Shown in pieces: positions 51,272 through 60,407 of a stretch of DNA of 64,000 nt (its first letter is position 1; the number at the start of each line of letters is the position of its first letter). The stretch is taken from positions 62,001-126,000 of the forward strand of contig JAUIBL010000003.1 of assembly GCA_030428355.1 (NCBI GenBank), given 5' to 3'. Both the position numbers and the translations under genes were made by a program. Source of the stretch: Alphaproteobacteria bacterium (GTDB lineage: Bacteria; Pseudomonadota; Alphaproteobacteria; Rhodobacterales; Rhodobacteraceae). The notes beneath the pieces were generated by a model. It searched no databases. It was given only the letters and a program-made list of their open reading frames with translations, and was not told the origin of the DNA.

Positions 51272-52372
51272 TCAGATCTCGCTGATCTGGTAGGTGGAGC
51301 GCGCGAGCCAGTCCGGGCTGATCTCGACCCCCCAACCGGGGGCATCGGTGACGCGGGCATGGCCGTTTTCGATGGTGTAGGGCGACTCTACGAACAGCCC
51401 GTATTGCCACGGGTAGTAATCCGGACCTTCGATGGAAAACTCGAGATATTTGCCCGCATTCGGGATCGCCCGCAGCAGGTGCATGGTGAACAGCGTCACC
51501 ATCGACCAGTTGGCGCAATGGGGCGTGACAGGCAGTTTCGCCGCCTCGGCCATCTTTGCAACGCGCAGCGTGCGGCAGATGCCACCGAGATAGAGGATAT
51601 CAGGCTGCACGATGTCCACCGCCCGCATGTCGATCATGCGTTTCCATGTGGGCAGGTCGCAATCCTGTTCGCCGCCCGTGACGTCGATCAGCAGCGCATC
51701 GGTGACGCGTTTGGTCTGCTCCAGTTCCCAATAGGGGCAGGGTTCCTCGAAATGGCTGAAGCCGTGGTCCTGCAGCAGATGCCCGACTTCGATGGCGCGG
51801 TCCGGGGAATAGCAACTGTTGGCATCGATCAGCAGCGCCACATCCGGCCCCAGTTCGCGGCGCATCGTGGGGATGATCTCTTCTGTCCGGCCCGGCCATT
51901 CGTCCTGATTGCGCCCGACCTCGGCCCCGGCGCGGACCTTGAACGCATCAAAACCTTGGGTGTCGCGCAGATGTTTGAGGCGTGTCGCCTCGTCCGCCGG
52001 GGTGATGTCGCGTTTCATCGACGACGCGTAAGCGCGAATTTTGCCGGGTGTACCGCCCAGCAGCTCGGCCACCGGTTTGCCCTGCTGCTTCCCGCGCCAG
52101 TCCCAGATCGCGGTGTCCAGCCCCGCCATCGCCCGGCGCAGGTAAGAGCCGGGGAATTTGTGTTCGCGCTCGGTGACAATATCCAGAAGATCGTCCAGAT
52201 CGGTGGTGTCCTTGCCCAGCGTCCACGGTGCCACCTGCCGATGCAGGACCTGACAGGTGATGTCCGAATGGTAGGTCGACACCTGACCCCAGCCTTGCGT
52301 TCCGTCCTCGGCGGTGACGCGCACAAAGCCGACATCCTTGGTGGTGAAGGTCTCGATGGATTTCAGCTTCAT
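51272..52372 (-). CDS. Mandelate racemase/muconate lactonizing enzyme family protein
   Basis: 366 aa from ATG 52372. Enolase-superfamily layout: N-terminal capping domain (1 to about 125), then a (beta/alpha)-barrel with a Lys in FKVRAGAEVG (about 150), and metal ligands Asp in LLIDANSCYS (about 187), Glu in HFEEP (about 213) and Glu in TGGEQDCD (about 238). A His in VTPHCANWS (about 293) is the likely second catalytic base. Such enzymes abstract a proton next to a carboxylate, as in sugar-acid dehydration or racemisation. It follows the GMC gene by 11 nt in an operon. Confidence 0.88.
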   Translation of the reverse strand: MKLKSIETFTTKDVGFVRVTAEDGTQGWGQVSTYHSDITCQVLHRQVAPWTLGKDTTDLDDLLDIVTEREHKFPGSYLRRAMAGLDTAIWDWRGKQQGKPVAELLGGTPGKIRAYASSMKRDITPADEATRLKHLRDTQGFDAFKVRAGAEVGRNQDEWPGRTEEIIPTMRRELGPDVALLIDANSCYSPDRAIEVGHLLQDHGFSHFEEPCPYWELEQTKRVTDALLIDVTGGEQDCDLPTWKRMIDMRAVDIVQPDILYLGGICRTLRVAKMAEAAKLPVTPHCANWSMVTLFTMHLLRAIPNAGKYLEFSIEGPDYYPWQYGLFVESPYTIENGHARVTDAPGWGVEISPDWLARSTYQISEI

Positions 52373-52383
52373 GGCGTGTCCTT

Positions 52384-54000
52384 TCAGCCAAGCGCGTCTT
52401 GCAGGATAAGGTCCGACGCCTTTTCGCCCACCATGATGGCGGGGGCGTTGGTGTTGCCGGTGGGGATGGACGGGAAGATCGACGCATCGGCGACCCGCAG
52501 CCCGTCGATGCCGCGCACCCTGAGCCTTGGATCCACAACCGAGGTCGCCGGATCGCTGCCCATGCGGCAGGTCGAACACTGGTGAAACACGGTCCACGCG
52601 GTCTTGCGGATATAGGCCTCAAGGCCCGCGTCATCATCGATCGCGGCACCAGGCAAAAGCTCGCTTTCGATGACGGCGCTCATCGCCGGGGTTGCTGCAA
52701 TCCGGCGCATCAGTTTGCTGCCGGCCAGCATCAGGCTGCGGTCATACTCGGTGGACAGGTAATTCGGGTGCAGTTCGGGTGGCGTGAACGGATCGGGCGA
52801 ACGGATCTGCAGATGCCCGACGCTGGTCGGCTTGCACGGGTTGAACCCGATCAGCAGGCCGGGGAAGGGATCGGGGCTCATCAGGGGCCGCACACCGACA
52901 GGGGCGCGGGTGTAACTGACCGGCGAGAAGTAAAGCTGCAGGTCGGGGCCGGGCGAGTCCTCGCGCACGCGGATGAACCCGCCGCCCTGATTGAGGCTGA
53001 GCGACAATGGACCCTTGCGGTTCAGCGCATAGTGCAGCGCGACTTTCACCTTGCCGAGCAGCGGGCGCAGTTCCTGATTGAGGCTTGCGACCTTCGACAC
53101 AAAGAGGTTGTCGCTGCCCAGATGGTCCTGAAGGTTCCGGCCCACCTGAGACGCGTCCAGCCGCACGTCGATGCCGTGGTCCTGCAGAACCTGTCCCGGC
53201 CCAATGCCCGAGAGTTGCAGCAGTTGCGGCGAGTTGATCGCGCCACCCGACAGGATCACCTCGGCCCGGGCTCGGGCGGTCTTGGTCTGGCCTTTGTGCC
53301 GGTATTCAACACCGACGGCGCGGCTGCCTTCGAAGAGAACGCGGGTCACATGCGCGCGCGTGCGGATTTCGAGATTGGGGCGCTTGCGGGCCGGATCGAG
53401 GTAGCAGCGTGCAGCCGAGGCTCGGAAGCCACCCTTCGTGGTGATCTGGTAGGTGGTCGCCCCTTCCATGTCGGGACCGTTGTAATCCGGGTTCGTCGGA
53501 AACCCGGCCTGTGCGGCTGCCTCAAGATAGACGCGGGTGAGGGGATGCACCTCGGGCAGGACATCATGCACCGCCAACGGGCCACCTGTCCCACGCGCCG
53601 GGCTTGGCGCGCCGTCCCAGTTCTCCATCCGGCGAAACAGCGGCTCCACATCGGACCAGCCCCAGCCGGGCGCGACCGCGTTCCATTCGGCGTAATCGTT
53701 CTGATGCCCGCGCACATAGACCATCGCGTTGATCGAACTAGACCCGCCCAGCACCTTGCCGCGCGGCCAGTAGATCGGGCGATTGTCGAGATTGGGATCG
53801 GGTTCCGTGACGTATTTCCAATTGACCTTGGCATCGTAGAAGATCTTGCCGTAGCCGATGGGAATCTGGACCAGCGGGGTCTTGTCGGACCCACCGGCTT
53901 CGAGAAGAAGCACGGTGTATTTGCCGGAAGCCGTCAACCGGTTGGCCAGCACCGATCCGGCGGACCCGGCTCCGACGATCACGAAATCAAATGCGTCCAA
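52384..54000 (-). CDS. GMC family oxidoreductase (choline/alcohol dehydrogenase-like)
   Basis: A 538-aa FAD flavoprotein with the N-terminal GAGSAGSVLANRL, signature 1 around GGSSSINAMVYVRG (about 85), signature 2 INSPQLLQLSGIG (about 260), and the C-terminal FHQCSTCRMG and GNTNAPAIMVGEK segments. The family's first catalytic His lies in FHQC (about residue 476). The second position of the usual His-His/Asn pair is Asn (GNTNAP). It is the first gene of a two-gene operon with the enolase-superfamily enzyme, so its product may feed that enzyme. The substrate is unknown. Confidence 0.9.
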   Translation of the reverse strand: MDAFDFVIVGAGSAGSVLANRLTASGKYTVLLLEAGGSDKTPLVQIPIGYGKIFYDAKVNWKYVTEPDPNLDNRPIYWPRGKVLGGSSSINAMVYVRGHQNDYAEWNAVAPGWGWSDVEPLFRRMENWDGAPSPARGTGGPLAVHDVLPEVHPLTRVYLEAAAQAGFPTNPDYNGPDMEGATTYQITTKGGFRASAARCYLDPARKRPNLEIRTRAHVTRVLFEGSRAVGVEYRHKGQTKTARARAEVILSGGAINSPQLLQLSGIGPGQVLQDHGIDVRLDASQVGRNLQDHLGSDNLFVSKVASLNQELRPLLGKVKVALHYALNRKGPLSLSLNQGGGFIRVREDSPGPDLQLYFSPVSYTRAPVGVRPLMSPDPFPGLLIGFNPCKPTSVGHLQIRSPDPFTPPELHPNYLSTEYDRSLMLAGSKLMRRIAATPAMSAVIESELLPGAAIDDDAGLEAYIRKTAWTVFHQCSTCRMGSDPATSVVDPRLRVRGIDGLRVADASIFPSIPTGNTNAPAIMVGEKASDLILQDALG

Positions 54001-54122
54001 GCCAATCCTCCGTTGGTCGCGTGCCGAGATCCTGCAACGATCTCGGATGATGCGGGATCGTCAGTGGCACAGCGTTAGATGGATCATTCTGGTCACGCAA
54101 GCCATCGAAAGTGAGACATTTG

Positions 54123-54965
54123 TCATTTCGGCAATTGCTCCATCAGCCAGGATTGAAACTGCGTTGCCGCTTGGCTGGGTTCGACAATCGATAGGTAATA
54201 GCCTTCCTGGCTGGGGATCGACGCGGGATGTGCGCGTTCCATCATCCCGGTCTCAAGAGCATGTCCGGCCAGCACGGCGCTGACCAGAGCAACCCCGTTG
54301 CCATGCACCGCCAATTGCAGCGCCATGCCGTAGGTGTCGGCAAACAGCGACGGCTGACGTGGCCCGCCCAACTTGTCCGACCACGCGCGCCAGCCGCTGG
54401 ACGTGCCCACCGCTTCGATCAGCGGCAGTGTGTCGAGCGTGCCTTGCAGCGTTGGGGATTTGAGCGCGATCAGGTTGTTGGGCTGCAAGGGCTGCGCATT
54501 GCGCCCGGCCTGTTTCGACGATCCGAACCGGATTTCGACATCGGCGCGAGCCGTGTGGAAATCGTCGGGCCAGATCGCGCTCAGCAGGCGCAGGCGGATG
54601 TTCGGATGGCGGGCGGTGAAATCGGGCAGGCGCGGGGCGATGACCCATTGGGCGATACTGACCGAGGTGGCGACGGTCAAAAGGTCCTCGACCGGCCCCG
54701 CCTCGAACCGGCTTGCCGCGCCTGCCAGCGCATCAAGCGCCGCGCTGATCTCGGGCAGAAGCCTGCGCCCGTCATCGGTGAGCATCAGCCCCCGCGCCTG
54801 ACGGACGAAGAGCGGCACGCGCAGGCGCATCTCCAGCGACTTCACTTGCTGGCTGACGGCGGATTGCGTGAGGCCGATTTCCTCGGCGGCAGCGGTAAAG
54901 CTCAGATGCCGGGCCGCCGCTTCGAACGAGCGGAACCATGTGAGCGGAGGAAGGGATTTCGCCAT
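54123..54965 (-). CDS. LysR family regulator (GcvA-like)
   Basis: 280 aa. N-terminal HTH (about 6-65, with LSFTAAAEEIGLTQSAVSQQVKSLE) opened by PPLTWFRSFEAAARH, the GcvA/AmpR-type spelling, followed by the effector domain. It is divergent from the AA_synth gene, with a palindrome in the spacer, so it probably controls the catabolic cluster to its right, and perhaps the GMC operon to its left. Confidence 0.88.
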   Translation of the reverse strand: MAKSLPPLTWFRSFEAAARHLSFTAAAEEIGLTQSAVSQQVKSLEMRLRVPLFVRQARGLMLTDDGRRLLPEISAALDALAGAASRFEAGPVEDLLTVATSVSIAQWVIAPRLPDFTARHPNIRLRLLSAIWPDDFHTARADVEIRFGSSKQAGRNAQPLQPNNLIALKSPTLQGTLDTLPLIEAVGTSSGWRAWSDKLGGPRQPSLFADTYGMALQLAVHGNGVALVSAVLAGHALETGMMERAHPASIPSQEGYYLSIVEPSQAATQFQSWLMEQLPK

Positions 54966-54979
54966 GGGTCAAATCAGCC

Positions 54980-54994
54980 ATTACTGTTAGTAAT
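54980..54994. promoter_or_regulatory. LysR-type operator candidate
   Basis: ATTACT-GTT-AGTAAT, a perfect inverted repeat that contains the T-N11-A core of LysR sites. It is 15 nt from the regulator start and 77 nt from the start of the catabolic operon. Confidence 0.65.
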
Positions 54995-55070
54995 ACCTAG
55001 CCCCGCAATACATTCATTTGTCAAAAAATTTGCCGGTTCCTAGTGTCGCCTCAGCGAACAGGAGACCGAC

Positions 55071-55670
55071 ATGACACCAGAAATCCGCAAGATCGTGACC
55101 TATGACGAAGAGGTGCTGATCGAAGGGTTCAAAGCGGCTGAAACCCCGTGGCGCATGTTCGCCGTGGCGGCGGTTGTCCGGAACCCGTGGGCGGGGCGGT
55201 ATGTCGACGACCTGACCCCGGAAATCCGCGCCTATGGTCCGGTTCTGGGCGAGATGCTGACCGAGCGGATGCTTCTACTGGCGGGCGGTGGCGACGCAAT
55301 CGAGGCTTATGGCAAGGCGGCGGTCGTGGGTCTGGATGGCGAGGTCGAACATGCCTCGGGCCTGATCCACACGCTGCGGTTCGGTAACTTCTACCGGCAG
55401 GCGGTCGGGGCCAAGTCGTACCTTGCCTTTACCAACACACGCGGCCCGGCAAATGCGCCGATCATGGTGCCGCTGATGGACAAGAACGATGCCGGGCGGC
55501 GGTCGCACTACCTGACCATCCAGTTCGCCATTCCCGACGCGCCGCGGGGGGATGAGATTGTCGTCGTGCTGGGCGGGGCAACGTCGGGACGTCCGCATCA
55601 CCGGATCGGGGATCGGTATCAGGACCTCAAGGATTTGGGCCATGATCTGGACAACCCGGCCGCGGTCTGA
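55071..55670 (+). CDS. AA_synth family protein (PF06684 type)
   Basis: 199 aa of the family called amino acid synthesis protein. The pattern includes VRNPWAGRYVDDL (about 36-48), a GDAIEAYGKAAVVGLDGEVEH stretch (about 75-95) and PIMVPLMDKNDAGRRSHYLT. Its biochemical role is not established. It is the first gene of the cluster controlled by the divergent LysR gene, and its end overlaps the hydrolase start by 29 nt. Confidence 0.82.
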   Translation: MTPEIRKIVTYDEEVLIEGFKAAETPWRMFAVAAVVRNPWAGRYVDDLTPEIRAYGPVLGEMLTERMLLLAGGGDAIEAYGKAAVVGLDGEVEHASGLIHTLRFGNFYRQAVGAKSYLAFTNTRGPANAPIMVPLMDKNDAGRRSHYLTIQFAIPDAPRGDEIVVVLGGATSGRPHHRIGDRYQDLKDLGHDLDNPAAV

Positions 55671-56421
55671 CCGGGCGGGCTTGGCCGCTATCGAGGCAGG
55701 TGTCGGCGCACGGATCGTTTTGCTCCACGGTGTTGGTTTGCGGTCCGAGGCGTGGAACCGGCAGATCGACGCTCTGGCAGCGCGGTATCACGTCACCGCA
55801 CTCGATATGCCGGGGCATGGGCATAGCGCTGTTCGGGCGGGCGTGACGGGCATTTCGGACTATGCCGATGCGGTGCTCGCTGCCATTGAAGGTCCTGCTC
55901 TGGTTGTCGGCCATTCGATGGGCGCGATGATCGCGTTGGACCTCGCGGTGCGGGCGCCGGAGCGGGTCAAGGGTGTCGTCGCGCTGAATGCAGTTTTCGA
56001 GCGGAGCCCAGAGGCCGCGCGCGCGGTGCAGGCGCGTGCGGCGGAGTTGGATGGCGTAACCGTGGCCGACCCGAAAGGCGCTTTAGCGCGCTGGTTCGGC
56101 ACCAACGACACGCCCGAACGCGCGGCGTGCCATGACTGGCTCTGCTCCGTGACACACGCAGGCTACAAGGCGGCCTATACCGCCTTTGCCCACAATCCCG
56201 GCCCGCGCCGCGCAGACTTGGCGCGACTGTTCTGCCCCGCGCTGTTCATGACCGGCAGGTTGGAGCCGAATTCGACCCCCGCGATGTCCGACGCGATGGC
56301 GGCTCTTGCGCCGAAAGGCCGTGCGATCATCGTGCCGGATGCGGCGCATATGATGCCCATGACCCATCCCGAGGTGGTCAACGCGGCACTGTTGGATTTT
56401 GCGGCCAAGGTGCTGTCGTGA
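55642..56421 (+). CDS. Alpha/beta hydrolase
   Basis: 259 aa from ATG 55642, with AAGGA before it. The oxyanion region is LLHGVGL (about 28), the nucleophile elbow GHSMGA (Ser about 93), the acid is near FMTGRLEPNSTP (about 205) and the His is in DAAHMMPMTHP (about 235). It hydrolyses an ester, lactone or C-C bond. With the luciferase-like oxygenase and aldehyde dehydrogenase downstream it suggests oxygenation, hydrolysis and aldehyde oxidation of an imported compound. Confidence 0.87.
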   Translation: MIWTTRPRSDRAGLAAIEAGVGARIVLLHGVGLRSEAWNRQIDALAARYHVTALDMPGHGHSAVRAGVTGISDYADAVLAAIEGPALVVGHSMGAMIALDLAVRAPERVKGVVALNAVFERSPEAARAVQARAAELDGVTVADPKGALARWFGTNDTPERAACHDWLCSVTHAGYKAAYTAFAHNPGPRRADLARLFCPALFMTGRLEPNSTPAMSDAMAALAPKGRAIIVPDAAHMMPMTHPEVVNAALLDFAAKVLS

Positions 56422-56459
56422 CCCCGGCTGCTGCTGTCTTCTTTGAAAGGACCTGAGAC

Positions 56460-57494
56460 ATGGAGTTCTCGCTTTTCGTGCACATGGAACGTCTGACGCC
56501 GGACCAACCGCATGACCAGTTGAACGAAGAATTCATCGCGCTGTGCAAGATGGCGGATGAGGCCGGGATGCGGGCGGTCTGGACAGGTGAGCATCACGGG
56601 ATGGAGTTCACCATTGCGCCCAACCCCCTGATGTCGCTGGTGAATATCGCGCATCATACCAAGAACGTGCGTCTGGGCACCGGCACGGTGATTGCGCCCT
56701 TCTGGCATCCGATCAAGCTGGCGGGAGAGGCCGCGTCGGCGGACTTGCTGACCGGTGGGCGGATCGAGTTGGGCATCGCGCGGGGGGCGTACACGTATGA
56801 ATACGAACGCCTGCGGCCCGGCATGGATGCGTGGGAAGCCGGGCAAAGGATGCGGGAAATCACGCCCCTGCTGCGCAAGCTCTGGAAGGGCGATTGCGCG
56901 CATGAGGGGGAGTTCTTCCAGTTCCCGTCCACCACGGCTTCGCCCAAGCCTGTGCAACCCGATGGCCCGCCGATCTGGATCGCCGCGCGGGATCCGAACA
57001 GCCATGAGTTCGGCGTTCACAATGGGTTCAATATTCAGGTCACGCCGCTCTGGATGGGAATGGCAGAAATCGAAACCCTGATGGGCCGCTTCAACGCGGC
57101 CTGTGCCAGCTATGACGGGCCGCGTCCGAAGATCATGCTGTTGCATCACACCTATGTCGGCGCGGATGCCGATGATGTGGCGGTTGCGGCCAGGGAATTG
57201 TCGCGGTTTTATTGCTATTTCGGGGCGTGGTTCCAGAACAAGCGCCCGGTCAGTCAGGGCTTGATCGCACCGCTCACCGAAGATGAGATGGCGGCCAACG
57301 CGCTGATGGCGCCCGAGAACATGGCGCGTGATCTGACCATCGGGACGGCGGATCAGGTTGTGGATCGCATCAAGACATACGAGGATCTGGGCTATGACGA
57401 ATATTCGTTCTGGATCGACAGCGGCATGAGTTTCGAGCGCAAACGCGCGTCGCTGGCGCGCTTCATCGACGACGTGATGCCGGCTTTTCAGTGA
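56460..57494 (+). CDS. LLM class flavin-dependent oxidoreductase (luciferase-like)
   Basis: A 344-aa TIM-barrel monooxygenase that uses reduced flavin supplied by a separate reductase. The FSLFVHMER start, WTGEHH (about 40), RLGTGTVIAPFWHP (about 70-83) and GRIELGIARGAY (about 100) are classic for bacterial luciferase-like enzymes. It probably inserts oxygen into the pathway substrate, either as a Baeyer-Villiger-like reaction or as N- or C-hydroxylation. No flavin reductase gene is adjacent. Confidence 0.9.
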   Translation: MEFSLFVHMERLTPDQPHDQLNEEFIALCKMADEAGMRAVWTGEHHGMEFTIAPNPLMSLVNIAHHTKNVRLGTGTVIAPFWHPIKLAGEAASADLLTGGRIELGIARGAYTYEYERLRPGMDAWEAGQRMREITPLLRKLWKGDCAHEGEFFQFPSTTASPKPVQPDGPPIWIAARDPNSHEFGVHNGFNIQVTPLWMGMAEIETLMGRFNAACASYDGPRPKIMLLHHTYVGADADDVAVAARELSRFYCYFGAWFQNKRPVSQGLIAPLTEDEMAANALMAPENMARDLTIGTADQVVDRIKTYEDLGYDEYSFWIDSGMSFERKRASLARFIDDVMPAFQ

Positions 57495-57502
57495 GAGATG
57501 TT

Positions 57503-58981
57503 ATGACCCAGCTACCGCATTATCCGCTCTTCATCGATGGTGCCTGGACCGAGGGAGGCAGCGGGCAGGTGATGGCATCGCAGAATCCGGCGACTGGCAC
57601 GGATTGGGCGACATTTGCCTGCGCGGATGCGGGAGATGTGAACCGCGCGATTGCGGCGGCGAAGCGGGCGCTGAACGATCCGGCATGGCGGGATATGACG
57701 CAGACGCAGCGGGGCAAGCTGCTTTATCGTCTGGCGGATCTGATTGCGGAACATGCGCAGGAGATCGGCCGGATCGAAACCACCGACAGCGGCAAGCTTC
57801 TTGCGGAAACCGCCAGCCAGACCGGCTATGTTGCGGATTACTATCGCTATTATGCGGGTCTGGCCGACAAGATCGAAGGCGCGGTTCTGCCCATCGACAA
57901 GCCGGACATGCATGTCTTCACCCGACGTGAACCGATTGGAGTCGTGGTGGCCATTGTGCCGTGGAACGCGCAGATGTTCCTGACCGCGACCAAGCTGGGT
58001 CCGGCTTTGGCGGCGGGGTGTACGGTGGTGCTCAAGGCGTCGGAAATCGCGCCTGCGCCGATGCTGGAATTTGCGCTGTTGATCGAACAGGCGGGCTTTC
58101 CGCCCGGTGTGGTGTCGGTGATTACCGGGGATGCAGAGAACTGCGCGATCCCGCTGACCCGCCATCCCGATGTGGACCGGATTGCCTTTACCGGTGGGCC
58201 GGAAACGGCGCGGCACGTGGTGCGCAATTCGGCCGAGAATTTTGCCGTGACGACGCTGGAACTGGGCGGGAAATCCCCGATCCTCGTGTTCGAGGATGCC
58301 GATCTCGACGGCGCTGCCAACGGGCTGATCGCGGGCAATTTCGGCGCGTCGGGGCAAAGTTGCGTCGCGGGCAGTCGCGGCTTGGTGCACCGATCTGTGA
58401 TGGACGACCTGATCGCGCGGATCGAGGCGAAGATGGCGGGCGTTGTGATTGGCGACCCGCTGGAGGCGGCAACGCATGTGGGTCCGCTTTGCACCGAGGC
58501 GCAGGTCAGGCGGATCGAGGCCACCTTGGCGGCTGCGGTTGAGGGTGGTGCGCACATCCGGTTCGGCGGGGCGCGTCTGGACCGGCCCGGCAATTACATG
58601 GCCCCCACGCTGGTTCAGTGCGCCGATGCCGGGACGGAACCGCTCAAGGTCGAGATGTTCGGGCCCGTCATGTCTCTCTTGCCGTTCGATACGGAAGACG
58701 AGGCCATCGCGCTGGCCAATGACACGCCGTTCGGCCTTGGATCGGGCGTCTTCACCCAGAACATCGCGCGGGCGCATCGGGTGTCGGCACGGATCAGGGC
58801 AGGGATTTGCTGGGTCAACACCTATCGCGCGGTGTCGCCCATCGCGCCTTTCGGCGGGTTCAACCAGTCGGGTTACGGTCGCGAAGCGGGGATCGAGGCG
58901 ATCCATGACTATACCCGCACCAAGACGGTCTGGATCAGCACGTCCGAGGCCCCGATGGCCAATCCGTTTGTGATGCGCTGA
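57503..58981 (+). CDS. Aldehyde dehydrogenase
   Basis: A 492-aa NAD(P)+-dependent enzyme of the ALDH superfamily. The catalytic Glu is in LELGGKSP (about 255) and the Cys in GASGQSCVAGSR (about 289). The cofactor region VVAIVPWNAQMF (about 150) and FTGGPETAR are also typical. It lies 8 nt after the oxygenase, as the last step of the cluster, turning an aldehyde into an acid. Confidence 0.93.
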   Translation: MTQLPHYPLFIDGAWTEGGSGQVMASQNPATGTDWATFACADAGDVNRAIAAAKRALNDPAWRDMTQTQRGKLLYRLADLIAEHAQEIGRIETTDSGKLLAETASQTGYVADYYRYYAGLADKIEGAVLPIDKPDMHVFTRREPIGVVVAIVPWNAQMFLTATKLGPALAAGCTVVLKASEIAPAPMLEFALLIEQAGFPPGVVSVITGDAENCAIPLTRHPDVDRIAFTGGPETARHVVRNSAENFAVTTLELGGKSPILVFEDADLDGAANGLIAGNFGASGQSCVAGSRGLVHRSVMDDLIARIEAKMAGVVIGDPLEAATHVGPLCTEAQVRRIEATLAAAVEGGAHIRFGGARLDRPGNYMAPTLVQCADAGTEPLKVEMFGPVMSLLPFDTEDEAIALANDTPFGLGSGVFTQNIARAHRVSARIRAGICWVNTYRAVSPIAPFGGFNQSGYGREAGIEAIHDYTRTKTVWISTSEAPMANPFVMR

Positions 58982-59079
58982 CGCAGGCGCGGTGCAGATG
59001 CCGGACAATTAAAAAGGTATTCTGGTTGCATCTTTGAAAATCCTTCCCATCTCCATCCCATCGGGGGCGGGAGAGTGTG

Positions 59080-59799
59080 ATGTTCCGAAGTGAGAAGACT
59101 CTGACTTTGCCATGTGGGCGTCCGTTTCGACTGGACCGCTTGCGATCCGACGGGATTCTTCGGCAGGACGAACTGGACTTCTGCAAGGCGCAGGGCATCC
59201 CCGTGGCGTTCGACCCGATGCAAAGCGGCTGGGTTCTGGCGCAGGGCGTCGACGATCTGTTCCCCAACGAAATCACCGACCCCGCCCATCCAAGATATGG
59301 GCGGGTGCATACGGATGTCGGGCTGCACCTGCATCTCAGGCCCTGGACCAAAACGGATGCGCCGCGTCTGACGGCTCTTCTGGACGATCCGATCATGTGG
59401 GAGACGCTGCCCGAACCCTATCCGGACCCGTTGACCGAAGAGATCGCCGAAGCCCTGATCGACATCTCGAACGCCGGAGATCATCATCAGGTCTTTGCGG
59501 TGTTGTATGACGATGTCCCGATTGGTCAGGTGCGGCTGCATGAGATCCAGCAAGGCGAGGCGGCCGGTACGGCCGAGCTGAGCTACTGGATCGGCCGCGC
59601 CTATTGGGGGCAGGGGTTTGCCAGTGCCGCGGTCGGGTCCTTCGTCAAGCAGTGTTTCGCGGAAGACCCGGCGCTCAACAGTCTTGTAGCGCGTGTCAAA
59701 CGCGGAAACGTCGCGTCGCGCCGCGTGTTGGAGAAAGCCGGGTTCGTCGAGGACGGGGCTGCGGGGCAGAGCTGGGACAGGTTGCGCAGAATACGGTAG
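59080..59799 (+). CDS. GNAT family N-acetyltransferase with N-terminal extension
   Basis: 239 aa. The C-terminal GNAT domain (about 85-235) has the RimJ/RimL pattern: LHLRPWTKTDAPRLTALLDD, then LSYWIGRAYWGQGFASAAV (acetyl-CoA-binding region) and NVASRRVLEKAGFVEDG. Residues 1-80 form an extension that I do not recognise, with motif-like WVLAQGVDDLFPNEITDP. The GTG one codon upstream is a possible alternative start. Acceptor unknown. Confidence 0.8.
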   Translation: MFRSEKTLTLPCGRPFRLDRLRSDGILRQDELDFCKAQGIPVAFDPMQSGWVLAQGVDDLFPNEITDPAHPRYGRVHTDVGLHLHLRPWTKTDAPRLTALLDDPIMWETLPEPYPDPLTEEIAEALIDISNAGDHHQVFAVLYDDVPIGQVRLHEIQQGEAAGTAELSYWIGRAYWGQGFASAAVGSFVKQCFAEDPALNSLVARVKRGNVASRRVLEKAGFVEDGAAGQSWDRLRRIR

Positions 59800-59819
59800 G
59801 CCGCAGGTTGGTCGTCTGT

Positions 59820-60146
59820 TCAGCGTGGCTGATCCGCGCTGATGTCCTGGATCGAGGTGAAGCCTTCGAAACGCGGGGTTCCTTCGTACAGCGTGCGCGT
59901 ATCCCCGGCGCGGGCGTGGGAGGCGCGGAATTCCGCGCTGGTCGTCCAGGCACGGAAATGGTCCTCGGTGGCCCAGATCGTATGTGAGGCATAGAGCACA
60001 GAGCCGTTTTCTTCCGGTCCCCGGAGCATGTGAAACGACACGAACCCGTCCATGTCCTGCAACCGGCTTTCCCGTGACAGCCACAGGTCTTCGAATTCGG
60101 CGGCGTTTTCCAGAGGGACGTTAAAGCGGTTCATCGCAAGATACAT
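59820..60146 (-). CDS. Antibiotic biosynthesis monooxygenase (ABM) domain protein
   Basis: 108 aa from ATG 60146. A single ferredoxin-like ABM domain: NRFNVPLENAAEFEDLW at the start, then FVSFHMLRGPEENGSVLYASHTIWATEDHFRAW. The family includes heme-degrading IsdG/HmoA-type enzymes and quinone monooxygenases. The Asn and His-type residues of heme oxygenase are plausible (Asn 6), but the reaction is uncertain. Confidence 0.82.
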   Translation of the reverse strand: MYLAMNRFNVPLENAAEFEDLWLSRESRLQDMDGFVSFHMLRGPEENGSVLYASHTIWATEDHFRAWTTSAEFRASHARAGDTRTLYEGTPRFEGFTSIQDISADQPR

Positions 60147-60350
60147 CGGTGTTTCCCAGGATCGTTTCGTGTCGTGGCTGCGTGTCACCTGACCGCTGTT
60201 TGTCGGTCGGGACGTGATGCAGGGTAGCCGGACAAGATGTTAAGGTCCGGGCGGGCGGGGTCAACATCTCTTGGGAATGTTCTGCGTAGGGATGCCTGTC
60301 CGGGACAGGGCCGCGTTGCGCTGTGGTCTTCGGGTGATAGCGCGCCAAAC

Positions 60351-60387
60351 AAAAAGACCCTGCGCCGCGTTGCAACGCAGCGCAGGG
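60351..60387 (-). terminator. Intrinsic terminator on the minus strand
   Basis: CCCTGCGC and GCGCAGGG with an inner GCGTT/AACGC make a 14-bp stem with one mismatch. Read on the minus strand it is followed by TCTTTTTGTTTG. It ends a minus-strand transcript coming from beyond 60387. Confidence 0.85.
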
Positions 60388-60407
60388 CCCCCCTGCTTTA
60401 CTCGTAC

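Noticed and set aside
51266-54078. Long plus-strand ORFs (439 and 559 aa)
   Set aside because: Both are antisense to the enolase-superfamily and GMC genes, which have full catalytic motif sets.
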